Shown in pieces: positions 33,301-48,300 of a stretch of 51,585 nucleotides of DNA. The first letter of the stretch is position 1. Each line of letters opens with the position of its first letter. The notes beneath the pieces were generated by a model, which was not told the origin of the DNA, did no database searches, and saw only the letters and a list, made by a program, of their open reading frames with translations. The translations under genes and the position numbers were made by a program. The DNA is from Bacteroidales bacterium (GTDB taxonomy: Bacteria; Bacteroidota; Bacteroidia; Bacteroidales; P3), in NCBI GenBank assembly GCA_017454015.1, contig JAFTDW010000044.1:1-51585 (forward strand), in the 5' to 3' direction.

Positions 33301-36300
33301 TCATACCACCACTGCTCAGTCCTATTCCATGATGCTCAACCGCTACAGCGGTCCGCAGGGCTGTATAGCCATAGTCTCTGCCGACGCTTTGCGTGGCGGA
33401 GCTCTCAACTACACCTTTATCGACGACATACGGGTCGAGCCGCCACGCTGCCCAATGCCCGACTCGCTCTTCGTGTCGGTGGGCGACAACTACGCCGATG
33501 TGTCGTGGACCGAACTCGGCAGCGCCACCCGTTGGGCTGTGGAGTACGGTCAACCTGGTTTCGCCCGCGGCACGGGCACACGCCGCGTGGTCAACGACAC
33601 CAGCTACCGTATCACCGGCCTTACGCCAGCCACTACCTACGACATCTATGTAGCCTCCATCTGCGGGCCGCGCGACACAAGCACCTACCGCTTATACACC
33701 TTTACCACGGCATGCGCTGAAATCGACAGCAACCGCATGCCGTATACCGAGAATTTTGAAGGGTACACATCGTCAGATCCGCGCCAATATTATACAATCA
33801 CAATTCCCTGTTGGCACCGCGGTTACTATCTGCCGTCTACTGGTTCGTTGGTTTACGATGCCAGCGCATATTATCCGCAGATAGCAGACAATGCCGGTTG
33901 CAACAGCCGGAAAGGCTATGTGCTCATCTCGGGCAACGATGGTAGCTATTCCTATTTCACATTGCCGCTCTTCCAGCTCAACGTCAACCGTCTGATGATC
34001 GAGTTCAAGTGCAAGTCGTCTGTCTCCACCTCCTCCCCCTTGGTAGTCGGTCTCTCGCCCGACCCCTATAACCTCGCCAACTTCGACACCGTTAAAGTCT
34101 TCCGAAATCTCTCCATGCAGTGTCAGGACTATATGTTCTGCATACACCGCCATTCCCCACAGAACCGCTATGTGGTGTTTATCTCCGACCGCCAGCGTAC
34201 CGATGCAGGCAACCAGACTATCACAATCGACGACATCCGTGTGAGCCCCAAGCCTACCTGTCCTGGCATTATCGACATAAACCTCGTGTCGCGCTCCTAC
34301 CATAACGCAATAATCACTTGGGACGACCAGCCTGACATTATCGACGGTCACCCTGCATCCTATGAACTCATAATAAACAATTTTACCGGTATCCAGCGAG
34401 ATACTTTCTATACCTCCAACCGCTATTTCGCATTCTCCAACCTCTATCCCAACGACAATTACACCGTAAATATTCGCGCCAATTGCAGCAGCACAGACAA
34501 TGGCGCATGGGCTACCTTCCAATTCCACACACAGGACAACCTCTGCCACTCCGAAATAGCTACCCCGACCAACCCCACACAGTACCTCCCCGTCAACAAT
34601 CCAGCCAACTACTCGTTGACGCAACAGCTCTATCGCCCCAACGATGTTGGGGGGGCAGGCTATATCACCAATATTGCATTCTACAGCACAGCGGCACAGT
34701 CCGCCAAGACCAACTGCGTTGTCTATATGGGGCACACCACCGACACCACTCTCGACCGCATGCTCCCGCTAAGCGGAATGCAGCAGGTCTATAGCGGTCC
34801 GCTCACCACGCTGGCAGCCGGTTGGGACACTCTCATTCTGTCAAATCCCTTTGCCTACAACGGCAGTGAGAGCCTCGTGATAGCTGTGGTCGACAACTCT
34901 GGCGTCAGCGACCCGTCGGGCGCCAACTGGTACTCGCATCCGGCAGTCAATATGTCGCTCTCCTGCTACAACAACAATTCGCCATACAACGGTGCCCCCT
35001 CGGGTACTGTCAACCGCCACAACTTCCGCAGCAACATCAGGTTTATCTTCAACTGCTACACTCCTCCCTGTCTGCCTCCCAATGTCTATGTGGCTCGTGT
35101 CACCGCCGACACCGCCGAGATAGTGTGGGGCGCTGGCAATGTCGAGACGGCTTGGAATGTTGACTATCGCAAGCGTGGCGAGACCAACTGGGTCACCGCC
35201 GCCTCGGGCACCACCACGCGGGCTTGTACCATCGCAGGACTCGACAGCAGCTGCACCTACGATGTGCGTGTGACCTCGCTCTGCTCCAACAACAGCTCCT
35301 CGTCGGTCATCTCGCGCTTCAACACCCTCTGCCGCCCAATTCGCACTTTGCCCTTCGTTGAGAATTTCGAGAGGTACGATGCCGACACGGCAGCCACGCT
35401 CGACCCCTGCTGGACTAAGTACTATGTCGACGGCGCCACTTTCAGGCAGACCAACTATCCCTATCCCACCTCTGACTACGCCTATTCGGGCTCCAATTCG
35501 CTCTACTTCTTCTGCAACGGTGTCAACCGCTACAGCTACGTGGCACTGCCCGAGTTTGGTATGCCCGGCAACCAGTTGCAGGTCTCCTTCAAGGCTTTCC
35601 GCAGCAACAACGAGAACGCCAACGGCTACATCTCTCTCGGTCTTATGTCCAACCCCGACGACTTCTCCACTTTCCGTACCCTCCAGACATTCCATCTTGA
35701 GAACAGCGGCGTCTGGACCTCGTTTGACCTCGACTTCGCCAACACTGCCGACACTAACCATTTCATCGCTTTTGTTGCCTATGCCACATCGGGCAACAAC
35801 TACATCCGTATCGACGACATAATGGTTACGCCGACTCCCACATGTCCCCGCCCAATCAACTTCAATGTCTTTAATATAACCGACACTTCGGCCACCTTCA
35901 CATTCATGGATCGTGCCGGCGCGTCGCGCTGGTCGCTCGAATACGGTCCCGCGGGCTTTACCGAGGGTACGGGTGCAGTGGAGTACATCACCGCACTCCC
36001 CGCCACCCTCACCACGCTGAGCCCCAACACCCACTACGACGTCTATCTGCGTGCTCACTGCGCTGTCGACGACAGCAGCACCACCACCCTCATCTCATTC
36101 ACCACCGAGTGCAGCGGCCTCACGCCTGCCGACTTGCCCTATCGTGAGAATTTCGACAGCTATGCCTTTGGTGGTACAGCCTCCATCAGCCCCTGCTGGA
36201 AGAAAGGCACCAACTACACCTCCGCCACCAACCTCTACCCATACCCCGAGCAGATGTTGCGCGGTTCCGACAGCACCAATGCCCTCTTCTTCTCTGGCTC

Positions 36301-39300
36301 CACCAACAACTACAGCTATGCCGCCATGCCAAGCTACAGCGGCAACATACGCGACCTCATGGTCTCCATGAAGCTCTACAAGCCCTCCACCTCGGGCCGC
36401 TATGGCTACCTTCGTATCGGTGTCATGACCAATCCTGCCGACTTCAACACATTCCAGGAGGTCGCCACCATCTATGCTGTCAACGCCGCAACATGGGAAA
36501 ATCACGAGGTGAGTCTTGCCGCCTATACCGGCACGGGTCGCTATATAGCCTTCGCGTCGGACAACATCAGCTCCTGCCTCACCTATGTCGACGATATAGT
36601 TGTGGACCGCGCCCCGTCGTGCATGCGTCCCTACAATGTCTATGCCACCGCCGTCACCGGCAACTCCGTATCCCTTACATGGAGCGACAACGCCTACTCA
36701 CCCCTTGGCTGGGTTGTCGAGGTGGGTCGCAGCGGCTTTATGCCGGGTCACGGCATGAAGCTCGGCACCACTACACAGTCGATAACGGTCAATGGCCTTG
36801 CTCCGCAGACCAACTACGATGTCTACGTCTACACCCGTTGCAACGGCACCGACACCTCTGCCGCCAGTCAGCTCTACAGCTTCACCACCGGCTGCGGTGC
36901 CATACGTCACAGCGACCTTCCCTACACCGAGACTTTCGACAGCTACGCTACAGGCGCCGGCGCATCCATCAACAGCTGCTGGACCAAGTCCTATTACAAC
37001 GGACTCTTCACTAGCCGCAACTACCCCTACCCGGTATCCACCAACGCCTACACCGCTCCCAACAGCTTCCTCTTCTATGCTGGCGACAGCACCTACTACG
37101 CCTATGCCATACTTCCCGAGTTTGAGGATGCCGTCTCCGCTTTGCAGCTCCGCTTCAAGATGCAGACCAACGACCTCGCCGAAGGCACCCTCAAGGTTGG
37201 CGTCACCAATTCGCGCAGCGGCAATGCGCAGGACTTCGCAGGCTTCACGCCTGTCGCTACCATAGCCTGCACCGAGGCCGACGCATGGCAGGAGAAGACA
37301 GTGAACTTCTCCAGCTACGGTGGCACGGGCTACATCATGTTGCTTTACCGTCCCTCTTCGTCGGGTGCCAACGTCTTTGTTGACGACCTCGTTGTGGAGC
37401 CTGCAACCTCGTGCAACGCCCCCGACGCCCTCTATGCCGAGTCGCAGGAAACATCCGCCACAGTCCACTGGACTCCTGCCGCAGGTAGCACCGTTACCCG
37501 TTGGCTTGTCGAGTACGGTCAGCAAGGATTCCTGCCAGGCATGGGAACACGCACCACAGTGTCCAACGACACCAGCTATACCATAACGCAGCTTGCCGCA
37601 GGCTCCTTCTACGATGTATACGTCAGCGCCCTCTGCGGCACACGCGACACCAGCCCGTCGCTGCTCGTGAGTTTCAGCACGCAGTGTCCGGCCCTGCCTC
37701 ATTCCGCCTTGCCTTACTCCGACGACTTTGAGAGCTATGCCACCGGTACCGCCGCAGGTATCAACCCCTGCTGGCAGCGCTACAGCAACTACACCACCGG
37801 CAACTACCCCTACGCCACGGCTGCCGTGGCCTATGCAGGGTTCCAGTCCCTGGCTTTTGTCGCCGACACACAGCACTACTGCTATGTGGTGCTGCCTCGC
37901 TTTGTCGACACCGTGACGTCGCTCGAACTCTCCTTCCGCCTCCGTCGCTCCGCCGTGGGCATGAGCGGCACTGTGGTGGTGGGCGTCATGGATGTGGCTT
38001 CGCAACGCTCCACGTTCCACCCCTACCAGTCGTGTACTCCCGCAGGGGTGGGCACCGACTTCGAAGAGGTTACCGTCGACTTCTCGGCCTATTATGCTAC
38101 AGGCCACCAGATAGCGCTCATGATGTACGAGGGGGCAGACAACGCCGCCTTCGTCGACAATATAGTGGTGCGCACCATCCCCAACTGCCAGCGTCCGGTC
38201 AACATAGTGGTCACCGACCTCCAGAGCAATCAGGCCGGTTTGGCTTGGGATCGCGGCACCGCTTCGTCGTGGCGTGTCGAGTATGGCCGCAGCGGCTTCA
38301 CGCGTGGTCATGGCATTATTGTCAACACCTCGTCGCCCTCCATCTCCATCACGGGCCTGCAGCCCTCGTCCACCTACGACCTCTACGTCCGCTCCACCTG
38401 CAGCGCTTCGGACACCAGCTACTTCTCGCATATAACCTTCACCACCTCCTGCGCAGCCATCGCCCATGCCGACCTGCCTTATAGCGAGTCCTTCGAGGGC
38501 TACGGCACCACCTATTCGTCCATTATCAACCAGTGCTGGTACAAGCAGTACTTCGATGGCACGGTGTTTACCACCAGCGGCTACCCCCACGCCGCCGTAG
38601 TGGCCTACAGCGGAAGCCGCAGCCTTGAGTTCCGCTCCAACACCGCCGACGGCACCTTTGGCTATGCCGTGCTGCCCGAGTTTATCGACAGCGTCAACCA
38701 GCTTGAGCTCTCCTTCCGTATGAGCCGCGCCACGGTTACATCGGCTAGCCGTATAAAGGTTGGTGTCATCACCAATCCTACCGACATAACGACCTTCCAT
38801 CTGGTTGCCGAGCTCTGCTCCCCGCAGACCTCCTCCTCCTTCGACCTCTACAATGTCTCCTTCGCCCCCTATTCCGGTCCCAACGGGCGCATTGCCCTGC
38901 TTGCCGACCTCGACGCAGGCGACAACAATCTCTATGTCGACGACGTGGTGGTGTCGGCTGTCGACATCTGCCCGCAACCGGCCAACATAGTGATCTCTGC
39001 CACCAGCACCACTGCCAGCGTGAGCTGGACAGCCATAGGCTCCACCTCCCACTGGACGGTTGAGTACGGTCCCTCCGGTTTTGTCTATGGCACGGGCACA
39101 CGTGTCACCGACAGCACCGGCAGCGTGTTGCTCACCCAGCTGCAACCCTCCACCACCTACGACCTTTATATATACACCCTCTGCAGTTCGGGTGTCAACA
39201 GCACTCCGCTGCATACAACGTTTACCACAGCCTGCGCTGAGATAGCCACCGTGTCGCTGCCCTATATAGAGAACTTCGACAGCTATGTTGCAGGTGTCGG

Positions 39301-42300
39301 ACAAAGCATCTCCCCCTGCTGGTACAGGGCCTACTACAATGGTACCTCGTTTATCACCACCTCCTATCCCTATCCCTCTGCCGACTGTTCCGTGGTGACC
39401 GGTGGCAAGAGCCTTGCTTTCTACGCAGTCTCCAACACCACCACACCGTCGGCGGCCACCTACAGCTATGCTGTGTTGCCGCTCTTCGAGAGTCCGCTCT
39501 CCGATCTCTCCTTCTCCTTCAAGGCTCTCCGCGGCTCCGAGCAGGAACCCGGCCGCCTTGTGGTGGGTGTCATGTCCAACCCCACCGACGCTTCGTCGTT
39601 CGACACCATAGGCTTTGCCAACATCTCGCAGATTGGCCAGTGGGAGGAGTTCTACTTCACCTTCGACAGCGTGCCGTCCAACAAGCGCTACATAGCTATC
39701 TTCAACCACGGCAACGGCATGGCTTCGAGCCTTGTCTATGTCGACGAGGTGCGTGTCCGCAGGGCATCGCCATGCGCCGACATATACAACCTCCACGCCG
39801 ATGCGGTCTCTATGCGCTCCATAGTAATATCGTGGAATGTCTCCTCGGAGGCCAACGTCTCCAGCTACAGGCTGCGTCTTATCGACCAGTCGGGCTCCGA
39901 TCGTTCATTCTCCTCCAACCAGCGCAACTATATCTTCGACAACTTGGTCGAGAATTCGCAGTACACCATACTGGTGGCGGCCTACTGCGGCAGCAACGGC
40001 CCGTGGGATACCCTCAGGGTGCGCACAGGCTACTGGCCCTGCGTTACCGAGGTTGGCACAGCCGACACTTCGTCCGATGTCTTGCCCGTTTCGTTCAACA
40101 ACTACTACTCGGCTTCGCAGCAGCTCTATCTCGCGTCCGAGATTGGAACGGCAGGCACCATCAACGCTATTGCCTACTACTATATCGGCTCTTCGCCCAT
40201 GACAGCCAAGACCAACTGCTCTATCTACTTTATGCCCACATCGCAGCAAAGCATCAACTCCTTCACCGGCCTCAGCAGCGCCCAGCTGGTCTACAATGGC
40301 AGCATCAACGCCACGACTCATGGTTGGCACCGCATTGAGTTCTCGTCGCCTTATATATATAATGGTACCGATAATATATTAGTAACCGTCATCGACAACT
40401 CTGGCGACGCCGAAGGCAATGTGTCGGCCTTCCGTACCACTCTGGTCAACGGCAGGGCTCTTTACGCTGTCTCCGATACCGGTGCACTGCCAAGCATTCA
40501 GCGTGTGCCCGTAATGCACTCCAATCAACTCAACCAGGTGCAGTTTGTCAAGGCTTGCACCGCCTCGGGCTGCGTGGCACCCTCGCTCGCAGTGCTCTCC
40601 ACCGCCACCGACAGGGTGTCGCTCGCTTGGACCCGTGGCAACAGCGAGTCCTCGTGGCGCATCGAGTATCGCAATGCCGACGACACTGTATGGACCACCT
40701 TCAACCCCAACATAACACAGACCACCGCCACCGTCACAGGCCTCACGGCAGGTACAGACTACCAGTTCCGCGTGCTGGCCAACTGCACAGGCGCCCAGGC
40801 CGCCGACACTGCAACGGCCTCCACCACTTGCTCGCCAATCGCCTCTCTCCCGTATAGTGAGAATTTCGACAGCTATAACTCCGCCGTCGATGCACGCATC
40901 AGCGGCTGCTGGGATAAGTATTTCTTCAACGGCGCCACCGCGTCGACCAACAACTACCCCTATCCCACGTCGGCATTCCGCTACGGCTCCAGCGGCAACG
41001 CGCTCCGCTTCCATGCCAGTGCCACGGAATATAGCTATGCCGTCCTGCCCGAGACCAACGTGCCCGCCTCGTCGCTCGCTGTGTCGCTCAAGGCTTTTGC
41101 CACCACTCAGGGCGAAGGCCGCTTCAGCATAGGCGTCATCACCGACCCCGCCGACCTCGCCACCTATACCCCCTGCGGCAGTTTCCAGGTCTCCGAAGTC
41201 AACCAGTGGCAGTCGTTCAGCCTCTCGCTCTCTGCGGCGGGCAATGGCCGTATCGCAATAGTTGCCGCCACAGGCGCTGAATGCAATCTGTATATCGACA
41301 ACGTGGTTGTCATGCTTGCAGCTTCTTGCCCGGCACCCGACTCGCTGGTGATAGCAAGTGTCACCTCCAATAGGGCCACCTTCTCGTGGCGCGAGAATGG
41401 CACCGCCCGCCAGTGGCGCGTAGAGTATGGCCCGCAAGGCTTTGTGCCCGGCACAGGTACGCCGACAACAGCCTCCACCAATACCAACTTCACCCTGAAC
41501 GGGCTCTCCGCCAATACCGTCTACGATGTATATATCCGCGCCCTGTGCGCCACCAACTCCTACAGCGCCCCCTTGGCAGGTTCTCTCTACACCGACTGCT
41601 CGGCCATAACCGCTGCCGACCTGCCCTATAGCGACAACTTCGACAGCTATGCCTCTAGCGCCGATGCCGACATCAACACCTGTTGGCGTCGCGGCGGCAA
41701 TGTGGCAGGTGGCGTCAAGCCCTACATCACCACCACCGCCGCCTCCTCGGGTGCCAATGCGCTCTGCTTCGACGGCTCCGACAGCCGCTACTGCTATGTC
41801 GCTCTGCCTCGCTACGACGGCACGGTCTCTCAGGTCGGACTCTCTTTCGACCTCTACCGTCCTGCCGACGGCTTGCACAACGGTACCGTTCTTGTTGGTG
41901 TCATGACCGACCCGTCCGACCCCTCTACCTTCCAGCTTGTCCGCACAGTCTCCGCGCTCTACACCGGCCATTGGGAGACCTACGACGTGGAGTTCGCCTC
42001 CTATCGTGGCACAGGCCGCTATGTGGCAGTATTCGCCAACAACAGCTCGGCTTCGCAGGCTTCTGCCATAGTCGACAACATGCAGCTGCGCCTTACCCCG
42101 TCCTGCACGCGTCCCACCAGCCCTGTGATACTCTCCGCCTCGGCTCACAGCGCCACCGTCAGCTGGGTGCAGCAGTATGGCAGCCCCTCTTCGTGGCAGA
42201 TAGAGTACGGTCCCACGGGCTTCACTGTCGGCTCGGGTACCATAGTCACTTCTTCGACTACAAGGGTCAACCTCACGGGTCTCAGCGCCGACTACGACTA

Positions 42301-45300
42301 CGATGTCTATATCCGCGCCGTCTGTGGCTCCTCGTCGACCAGTGAGCCGGCCTATATACGCCTAAGCACACAGTGCGGCACCATAGGCCACAACGAGCTG
42401 CCCTACACCGAGAATTTCGATGCCTATGCCGCAGGCCCGACAGTTCCTATCAGCCCCTGCTGGTACAAGGTCTACTACACCGGCGTGAGCCAGTTCAACT
42501 CCTATCCATATCCCACCGGCGACGTGGCCTCCTCGGGTCTCCGCAGCCTCTGCTTCCACAGCACCGCAAGCTACTACAGCTATGTGTCGCTGCCAGCTTT
42601 CGAGGACAGCCTCAAATCCCTTGCCGTCAACTTCAAGCTCCGCAAGACCTCGGCCGCCAATAGCGGCAAGCTGCTCGTCGGCGTAGTGCCCGCCCCGTCC
42701 GACTATGCCAACTTCGTCCTCGTCGACTCCGTGGCTCCGCGTCCCGACAACATCTCGGGCTGGCAGCGCTATGCCGTCTATCTCGACAATTACACAGGTC
42801 CCGAGGGCTTCATCACCCTGCTCTGCGACCGTGGTGAGGACAACACTCTCTATGTCGACGACCTCAATGTCGATGTTATACCGAGCTGCCCGCAGCCGCA
42901 GCATTTCACGGCTACCACCGGCGCCGACACCGCCAACCTCCATTGGACCAACTACAACAACTACAGCTCTCTGGTGCTCGAATACGGTTTCCGCGGCTTC
43001 CAGCCGGGTACAGGTATCCGCGTGCCGCTTGCCGCCACCGATACAGCGGCGACGCTCCGCAACCTCCGCGAGGGTACCGACTACGATGTCTACCTCCACG
43101 CTGTCTGCTCGGCGACCGACAGCAGCCTCGACGCCTACGCCTACTTCACCACCGACTACATCATCTGTCCCATGCCGATAGTTTCAACCTTCGAGGATTC
43201 CACCGACAACGAGCGTTGGCATTTCTCCAACACTCTCTCGGGCAACCGCTGGGTTGTAGGCTCCAACGCCCATAACGGCGGCGGCCACGGGCTTTATGTC
43301 TCCAACAACGACATCGTCAATAACTATAACACCGATACCGCCACTGCTGTCTATGCATGGCACACCGTCTACCTCGATGCCCCCGGCACCTACCTTGTCA
43401 ATTTTGACTGGCGTGGGGTAGGAGAGGGGACCGACGACTACCTGCGCGTATTGCTTGCCCCGATGAGCGACCCGCTCGTCGCTGGTGAACTCTACAGCGG
43501 CCTTACGGCTGTGACTACCCCCACAGGCTGGTACGCTCTCGACGCAGGCCAGACACTCTCCGGCGCTCAGCAATGGCAGCATGTCGACCTCCGCGCCCAG
43601 GTCAACGCCTCGGGCAACTACCGCATCATCTTCGCTTGGGTCAACAATGCCACAGGCGGAACCCAGCCTCCGGCAGCTGTCGACAACCTGCTCTTCCGTC
43701 GCATAACCTGCTTCGAACCCACCAACTTCCAGGCTGTCTCGACCTCCGCCAACTCGGCGACTCTCAGCTGGACGCCCGGCGCCAACGAGCCCCAGTGGCT
43801 TATCCATGCCGTGCCTCTCAGTGGCGGCTACACCGACCTTTGGCAGACGGCTAACACCAACTCCAACTTCGTCCTGACGGGTCTTATGCCAAGTACTCTC
43901 TACGAGGCCACCATCTACAGCTACTGCGGAGGCTCCGACACCTCGTTTGCCGGTCCCACCATACGCTTCACCACCTCGTGCGGCACCCTCGTGGCACCCT
44001 TCTACGAGAATTTCGAGAGCTACAACCACGGCATCTCGGCCTCGCTCTCCGCTCCCTCGGAGTACCCCAACCACGACCTTATACCTTGCGCCGACTACAT
44101 CAACATGAGCCGCTCGCGCGCCTCGTTCCCGCATGTGTTTATCACATCCGCACCGCAGGCTATCGACGGCAAGTCGCTGCTCTTCGTCTCCAATAGCGAG
44201 ACAACGCCGGTCTATATGGTGTTGCCGCGTTTCGACGTGCGCCTCGACTCGCTTAGCATTGTCTTCCAGTATCTCAACACCGACACCTCCACGGGTACCT
44301 TCACCCTCGGCTACATCCCCTCCAACGGCACCGTTGCCGACTTTGTCGCTCTGCGCCAACTGCCGCGTAGCGCCACGGCACGCCGCCTCTCCTACAACTT
44401 CAGCAATGCTATGCTTACCGATACCAACAGCCGCATTGCCATCCGTCTGGTCTCCAATAACCCTGCGGCCTACAACTTCATCGACAACCTTGCCGTTACC
44501 CTCGGCCCCGACTGTCGTCGCGTAGTGGCCATCAATGAGTTGTATGCAGGCGACTCTGTCATAGCCCTCGACATAACTTCCAACGGCGGCTCCGAATGGC
44601 TCGTCGAGTATGGCGCCAGCGGCTTCACACGCGGCAGCGGCAACTTCCTCCGCACTGCCACCACAAGTCCGGTTATCAGTGGACTCTCGCCCGATATGAG
44701 CTACGATTTCTATGTCTACACTCTCTGTATGACCGGCGACACCGCTGAGCACCTCATGGCTACGTTCAGCACTCTTTGCAGCCCGTCGGCAACGCCCTTC
44801 GCCGAAGGGTTCGAGTCTCCACAGGCTCCTCATTGCTGGTTGGCTCCTTCGGTGCCAGGTGCTGCGTGGAGCTTCCGCTCCAGCCTGGGCTCTGTGCGTC
44901 CTCACGACGGCAGCTACATGGCCTGCTTCTCCGCCTCGCAGCCCGACAGCTCGGCAATGCTCATCTCGCAGATGGTCGACATCACCTCCACCCAGAACCC
45001 CACTCTTGTATTCTGGTATGCAATGCCTTCGGCAGCAAGTTCAGATAAGTTCAACGTCTACTATCGCACCACCTACACCTCGCCGTGGACGCTGCTCGAC
45101 AGCCTCACGGCTGCAGTGCCCAACCAATGGGAACGCGTTGTGCTGTCGTTGCCCTCCGCCTCGCTGCGCTACCAGATAGCCCTCGAAGGTGTGGGCGCCA
45201 ACGGCGGCGGCATCTGCGTCGACGGCCTCTGGATCGACACACTGCCGTACTACAACATCCATGCCGTGCCCAACGATTCGGTGCGTGGCTATATCTCCGG

Positions 45301-48300
45301 CACGGGTCGCTACAGCCTCGGCCAGCGCGTCACGCTCACCGCAGCGCCCAACTACGGCTACAACTTCCAGTACTGGCCCGACAGCATCAACACCAACCCG
45401 GTGCTCTCCTTCTTGGCCGATTGCGACACCACCTTCTCGCCGGTCTGCTTCGGGTTGAACCAATACAGGCTCACGGTGCTCTCCGATGTCGATGTCTCCA
45501 ACAACCCGCTGGGTGTGGTGACAGGTACCGGCACTTACGACTACCTCACCGTGGTGCCTGTGACTGTAACGCCGGGCATTGGCTACTACTTCAGCCACTG
45601 GAGCGACGGCGTGGGAACCGCCTCGCGCAGCGTGACACTCCTCTGCGACAGCACCATCACGGCCTACTACGACACCATACCTACCTTCTTTATCAGCGTT
45701 TTGCCGAACTACAACGATCGAGGCACCACCACGGGTGGCGGCGCCTACCGCGAGAATGTGGTGTTCAATATCTCGGCAACGCCTAACTACGGCTACCACT
45801 TCACTTCGTGGAGCGACGGCGTGACAACCAACCCGCGCACCGTCACCGCCGTGGGCGACAGCCTCTTCGTGGCTATCTTCAACAAAGACACCTTCTCCGT
45901 CACCGTCAACAACCTCAACCCGGACCGTGGCACCGTCTACGGCTCCACCACGGCACTCTATCTCGACACCGTGGTCATCGGTGCCGTGCAGGCCTCCGGC
46001 TACCACTTCTCCGGTTGGACCGACGGCGACACCACCAACCCGCGTGTCTTGGTCCTTGAACGCGACAGCACCTTCACGGCAACTTTTGACTACAACTACT
46101 ACAACATCACAACCTCCTCCAACGACAACGTTATGGGCTACACCCTCGGCGACACCCTCGCAGCCTATCTCGACACCGTACAGCTTACCGCAGTGCCTCG
46201 CTTTGGCTACCGTTTCGTCTGCTGGAACGACAGCGTCACCGATTCGGTACGCTTCGTAACTGTCATGCAACATGCTCATTACATCGCTAACTTTGTTCTC
46301 GACACATGCCATGTCACCACCTTCAGCGCCGACACGGTCATGGGCTACACCATAGGTGACACCACAGCCTACTATTTCGATACCGTAACTATCGAGGCAA
46401 TAGCTAGATACGGCTACAACTTCGCCCGCTGGATGGATGGCGACACCAACAACCCGCGCCGCGTGGTTATGATGGGCAACATCACCTATGTTGCTTATTT
46501 CTACAGCGAAGGCTATACACTCCATACTGCGACGGATAACTCTATGATGGGTTATACCTCGCCCGACACTACGGCTCGCTACCTCGACACCGTCTATCTC
46601 GAAGCCTACCCCAACTATGGGTTCCACTTCACCCACTGGAGCGATGGCGACACCAACAACCCGCGGTGGCTCGTACTCACCAGCGACACCTTCCTGACTG
46701 CTTACTTCGACTATAACCTCTATCATGTCACCGGCCTCGCCTCCGATCCACACATGGGTTATGTCGACCGCGACACCGACGACTATTACCTCAACACCGT
46801 CTGTATCACTGCTGTGGCAGGTCGCAATTACCACTTCCTCTACTGGTCCGATGGCGACACCAACAACCCGCGCTGCTTCACCCTCCTCTGCGACACCACC
46901 TTCACAGCCGTATTCGATTATGACCTGCTCTCCGTTGTGGCTGCTACTCAGGATTATTCCATGGGCCGCGCCTATGGCGACACCCTGGCACCCTATCTCT
47001 CCGAGGTGCCTCTGCGTGCCGAGGCCAACCGCGGATACTACTTCGTGGGCTGGAGCGATGGCTACATCACCAACCCGCGCACTCTTGTCGTTACCTCCGA
47101 CATTGTCATAGTGGCTATGTTCCAACCCAACCGCTACACCCTCTCCACAGCCTCTGCCGACACCTTGCTGGGCTACACCTTGGGCGACACCGTTGCCTAC
47201 ACCGCTTCGGTGTTGACTGTCTCGGCTACAGCCCGTTCGGGTTATCGCTTCAGCCACTGGAGCGACGGCAACACCCGCAACCCGCGTCAGGTTATCCTCT
47301 ATAGCGACACCCTCTTCACCGCTCACTTCGTACCCGACGACTACACGCTTCTTGTCGCTATCGACGACACGACCCACGGCTATGTCGCCGGCGACACTAC
47401 AGTGCCATACCTCGGCTACGCTACAGCCTATGCCTATCCGCACTATGGCTACCACTTCAGCCATTGGAGCGACTACTCCGTGGCTAACCCCCACACTATA
47501 CAGCTCCACGGTGATACCACCCTCACCGCTTACTTTGTCCCTAACGATTATACAGTCAGTACTATAGCCGATACTATGGGCTATGCCATAGGCGACACTA
47601 CGGCACCCTATCTGTCGCAGGTGACTCTCACCGCGGTACCGGCCTACGGCTACCGCTTCGTGGCTTGGAGCGATGGCGACACCAATAACCCGCGCGTCAT
47701 CACCTTGCTCGGCGACACCACGTTGACTCCCACCTTCACCGAAGCGCTCTTCCATGTCACCGTCACCGCCGCCGACCCCGTCATGGGTCTCGGCTCGGGC
47801 AATTCCAATAACTACTACCGTAACACCCATGTTATCATGGCTATAGCCAACCCGGGCTACGTCTTTACACATTGGCAGGATGGCGACACCAACAACCCGC
47901 GCACATTCACCGTAATGGGCGACACTACCTTCGTGGCTTACTTCATCGGTGCAGTCTACTCGCTGACTCTCAGGGCCAACGACCGTACTCTGGGCTCCGT
48001 CTCGGGTCCCTCCAGAGCGGCTCACGGCGACAATGTGTGCCTCACGGCTACTCCTACCGCTGGCAACCGCTTTGTCCTCTGGGATGACGGCTCGTTCAAC
48101 CCCAACCGTTGCATCACCGTCCTGTCCGACACCACAGTGACAGCTATCTTCGGAGGTCAGGGCATCTACATCGCGGCTCTCCCCGACAACAATGCCCATG
48201 GCTATACTTCTGGTTCGGGCCTCTATAACCTTGGTGACACGGCAACAATCATGGCTACAGCGGCTTATGGCTATGTCTTCACATCCTGGAGCGATGGCGA

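Larger units (their letters stand above)
31094..45247 (+). repeat. FN3 + anchor-block repeat array in the giant gene
   Basis: Modules of ~260 residues (~780 bp) repeat across this stretch. Block openings (the Cys before the LPY motif) fall near 31370, 32159, 32942, 33713, 35330, 36110, 36893, 37685, 38450, 39233, 40830, 41597, 42374, 43979 and 44779, with an atypical block near 43168. Each has a CW near the start, a YxYxxLP strand, GVMxxPxDxxTF and a (Y/F)(I/V)DD(I/V)xV end, then Cys and the next FN3. The gaps near 34541 and 40037 are filled by an extra domain. Confidence 0.85.

Noticed and set aside
36698-39796. 1,032-codon open frame on the minus strand inside the giant gene
   Set aside because: It is antisense to clear repeated FN3/anchor modules. 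It has no domain logic, and C-ending codons on the plus strand leave few minus-strand stops, so long antisense frames arise by composition.
45041-48199. 1,052-codon minus-strand frame opposite the InlB-B-like repeats
   Set aside because: Same reason: antisense shadow of a C-rich repeat array, with Gly/Val/Ala-rich composition and no recognisable fold. The same applies to the minus-strand frames at 31034-32338, 40379-42148 and 43184-44905.
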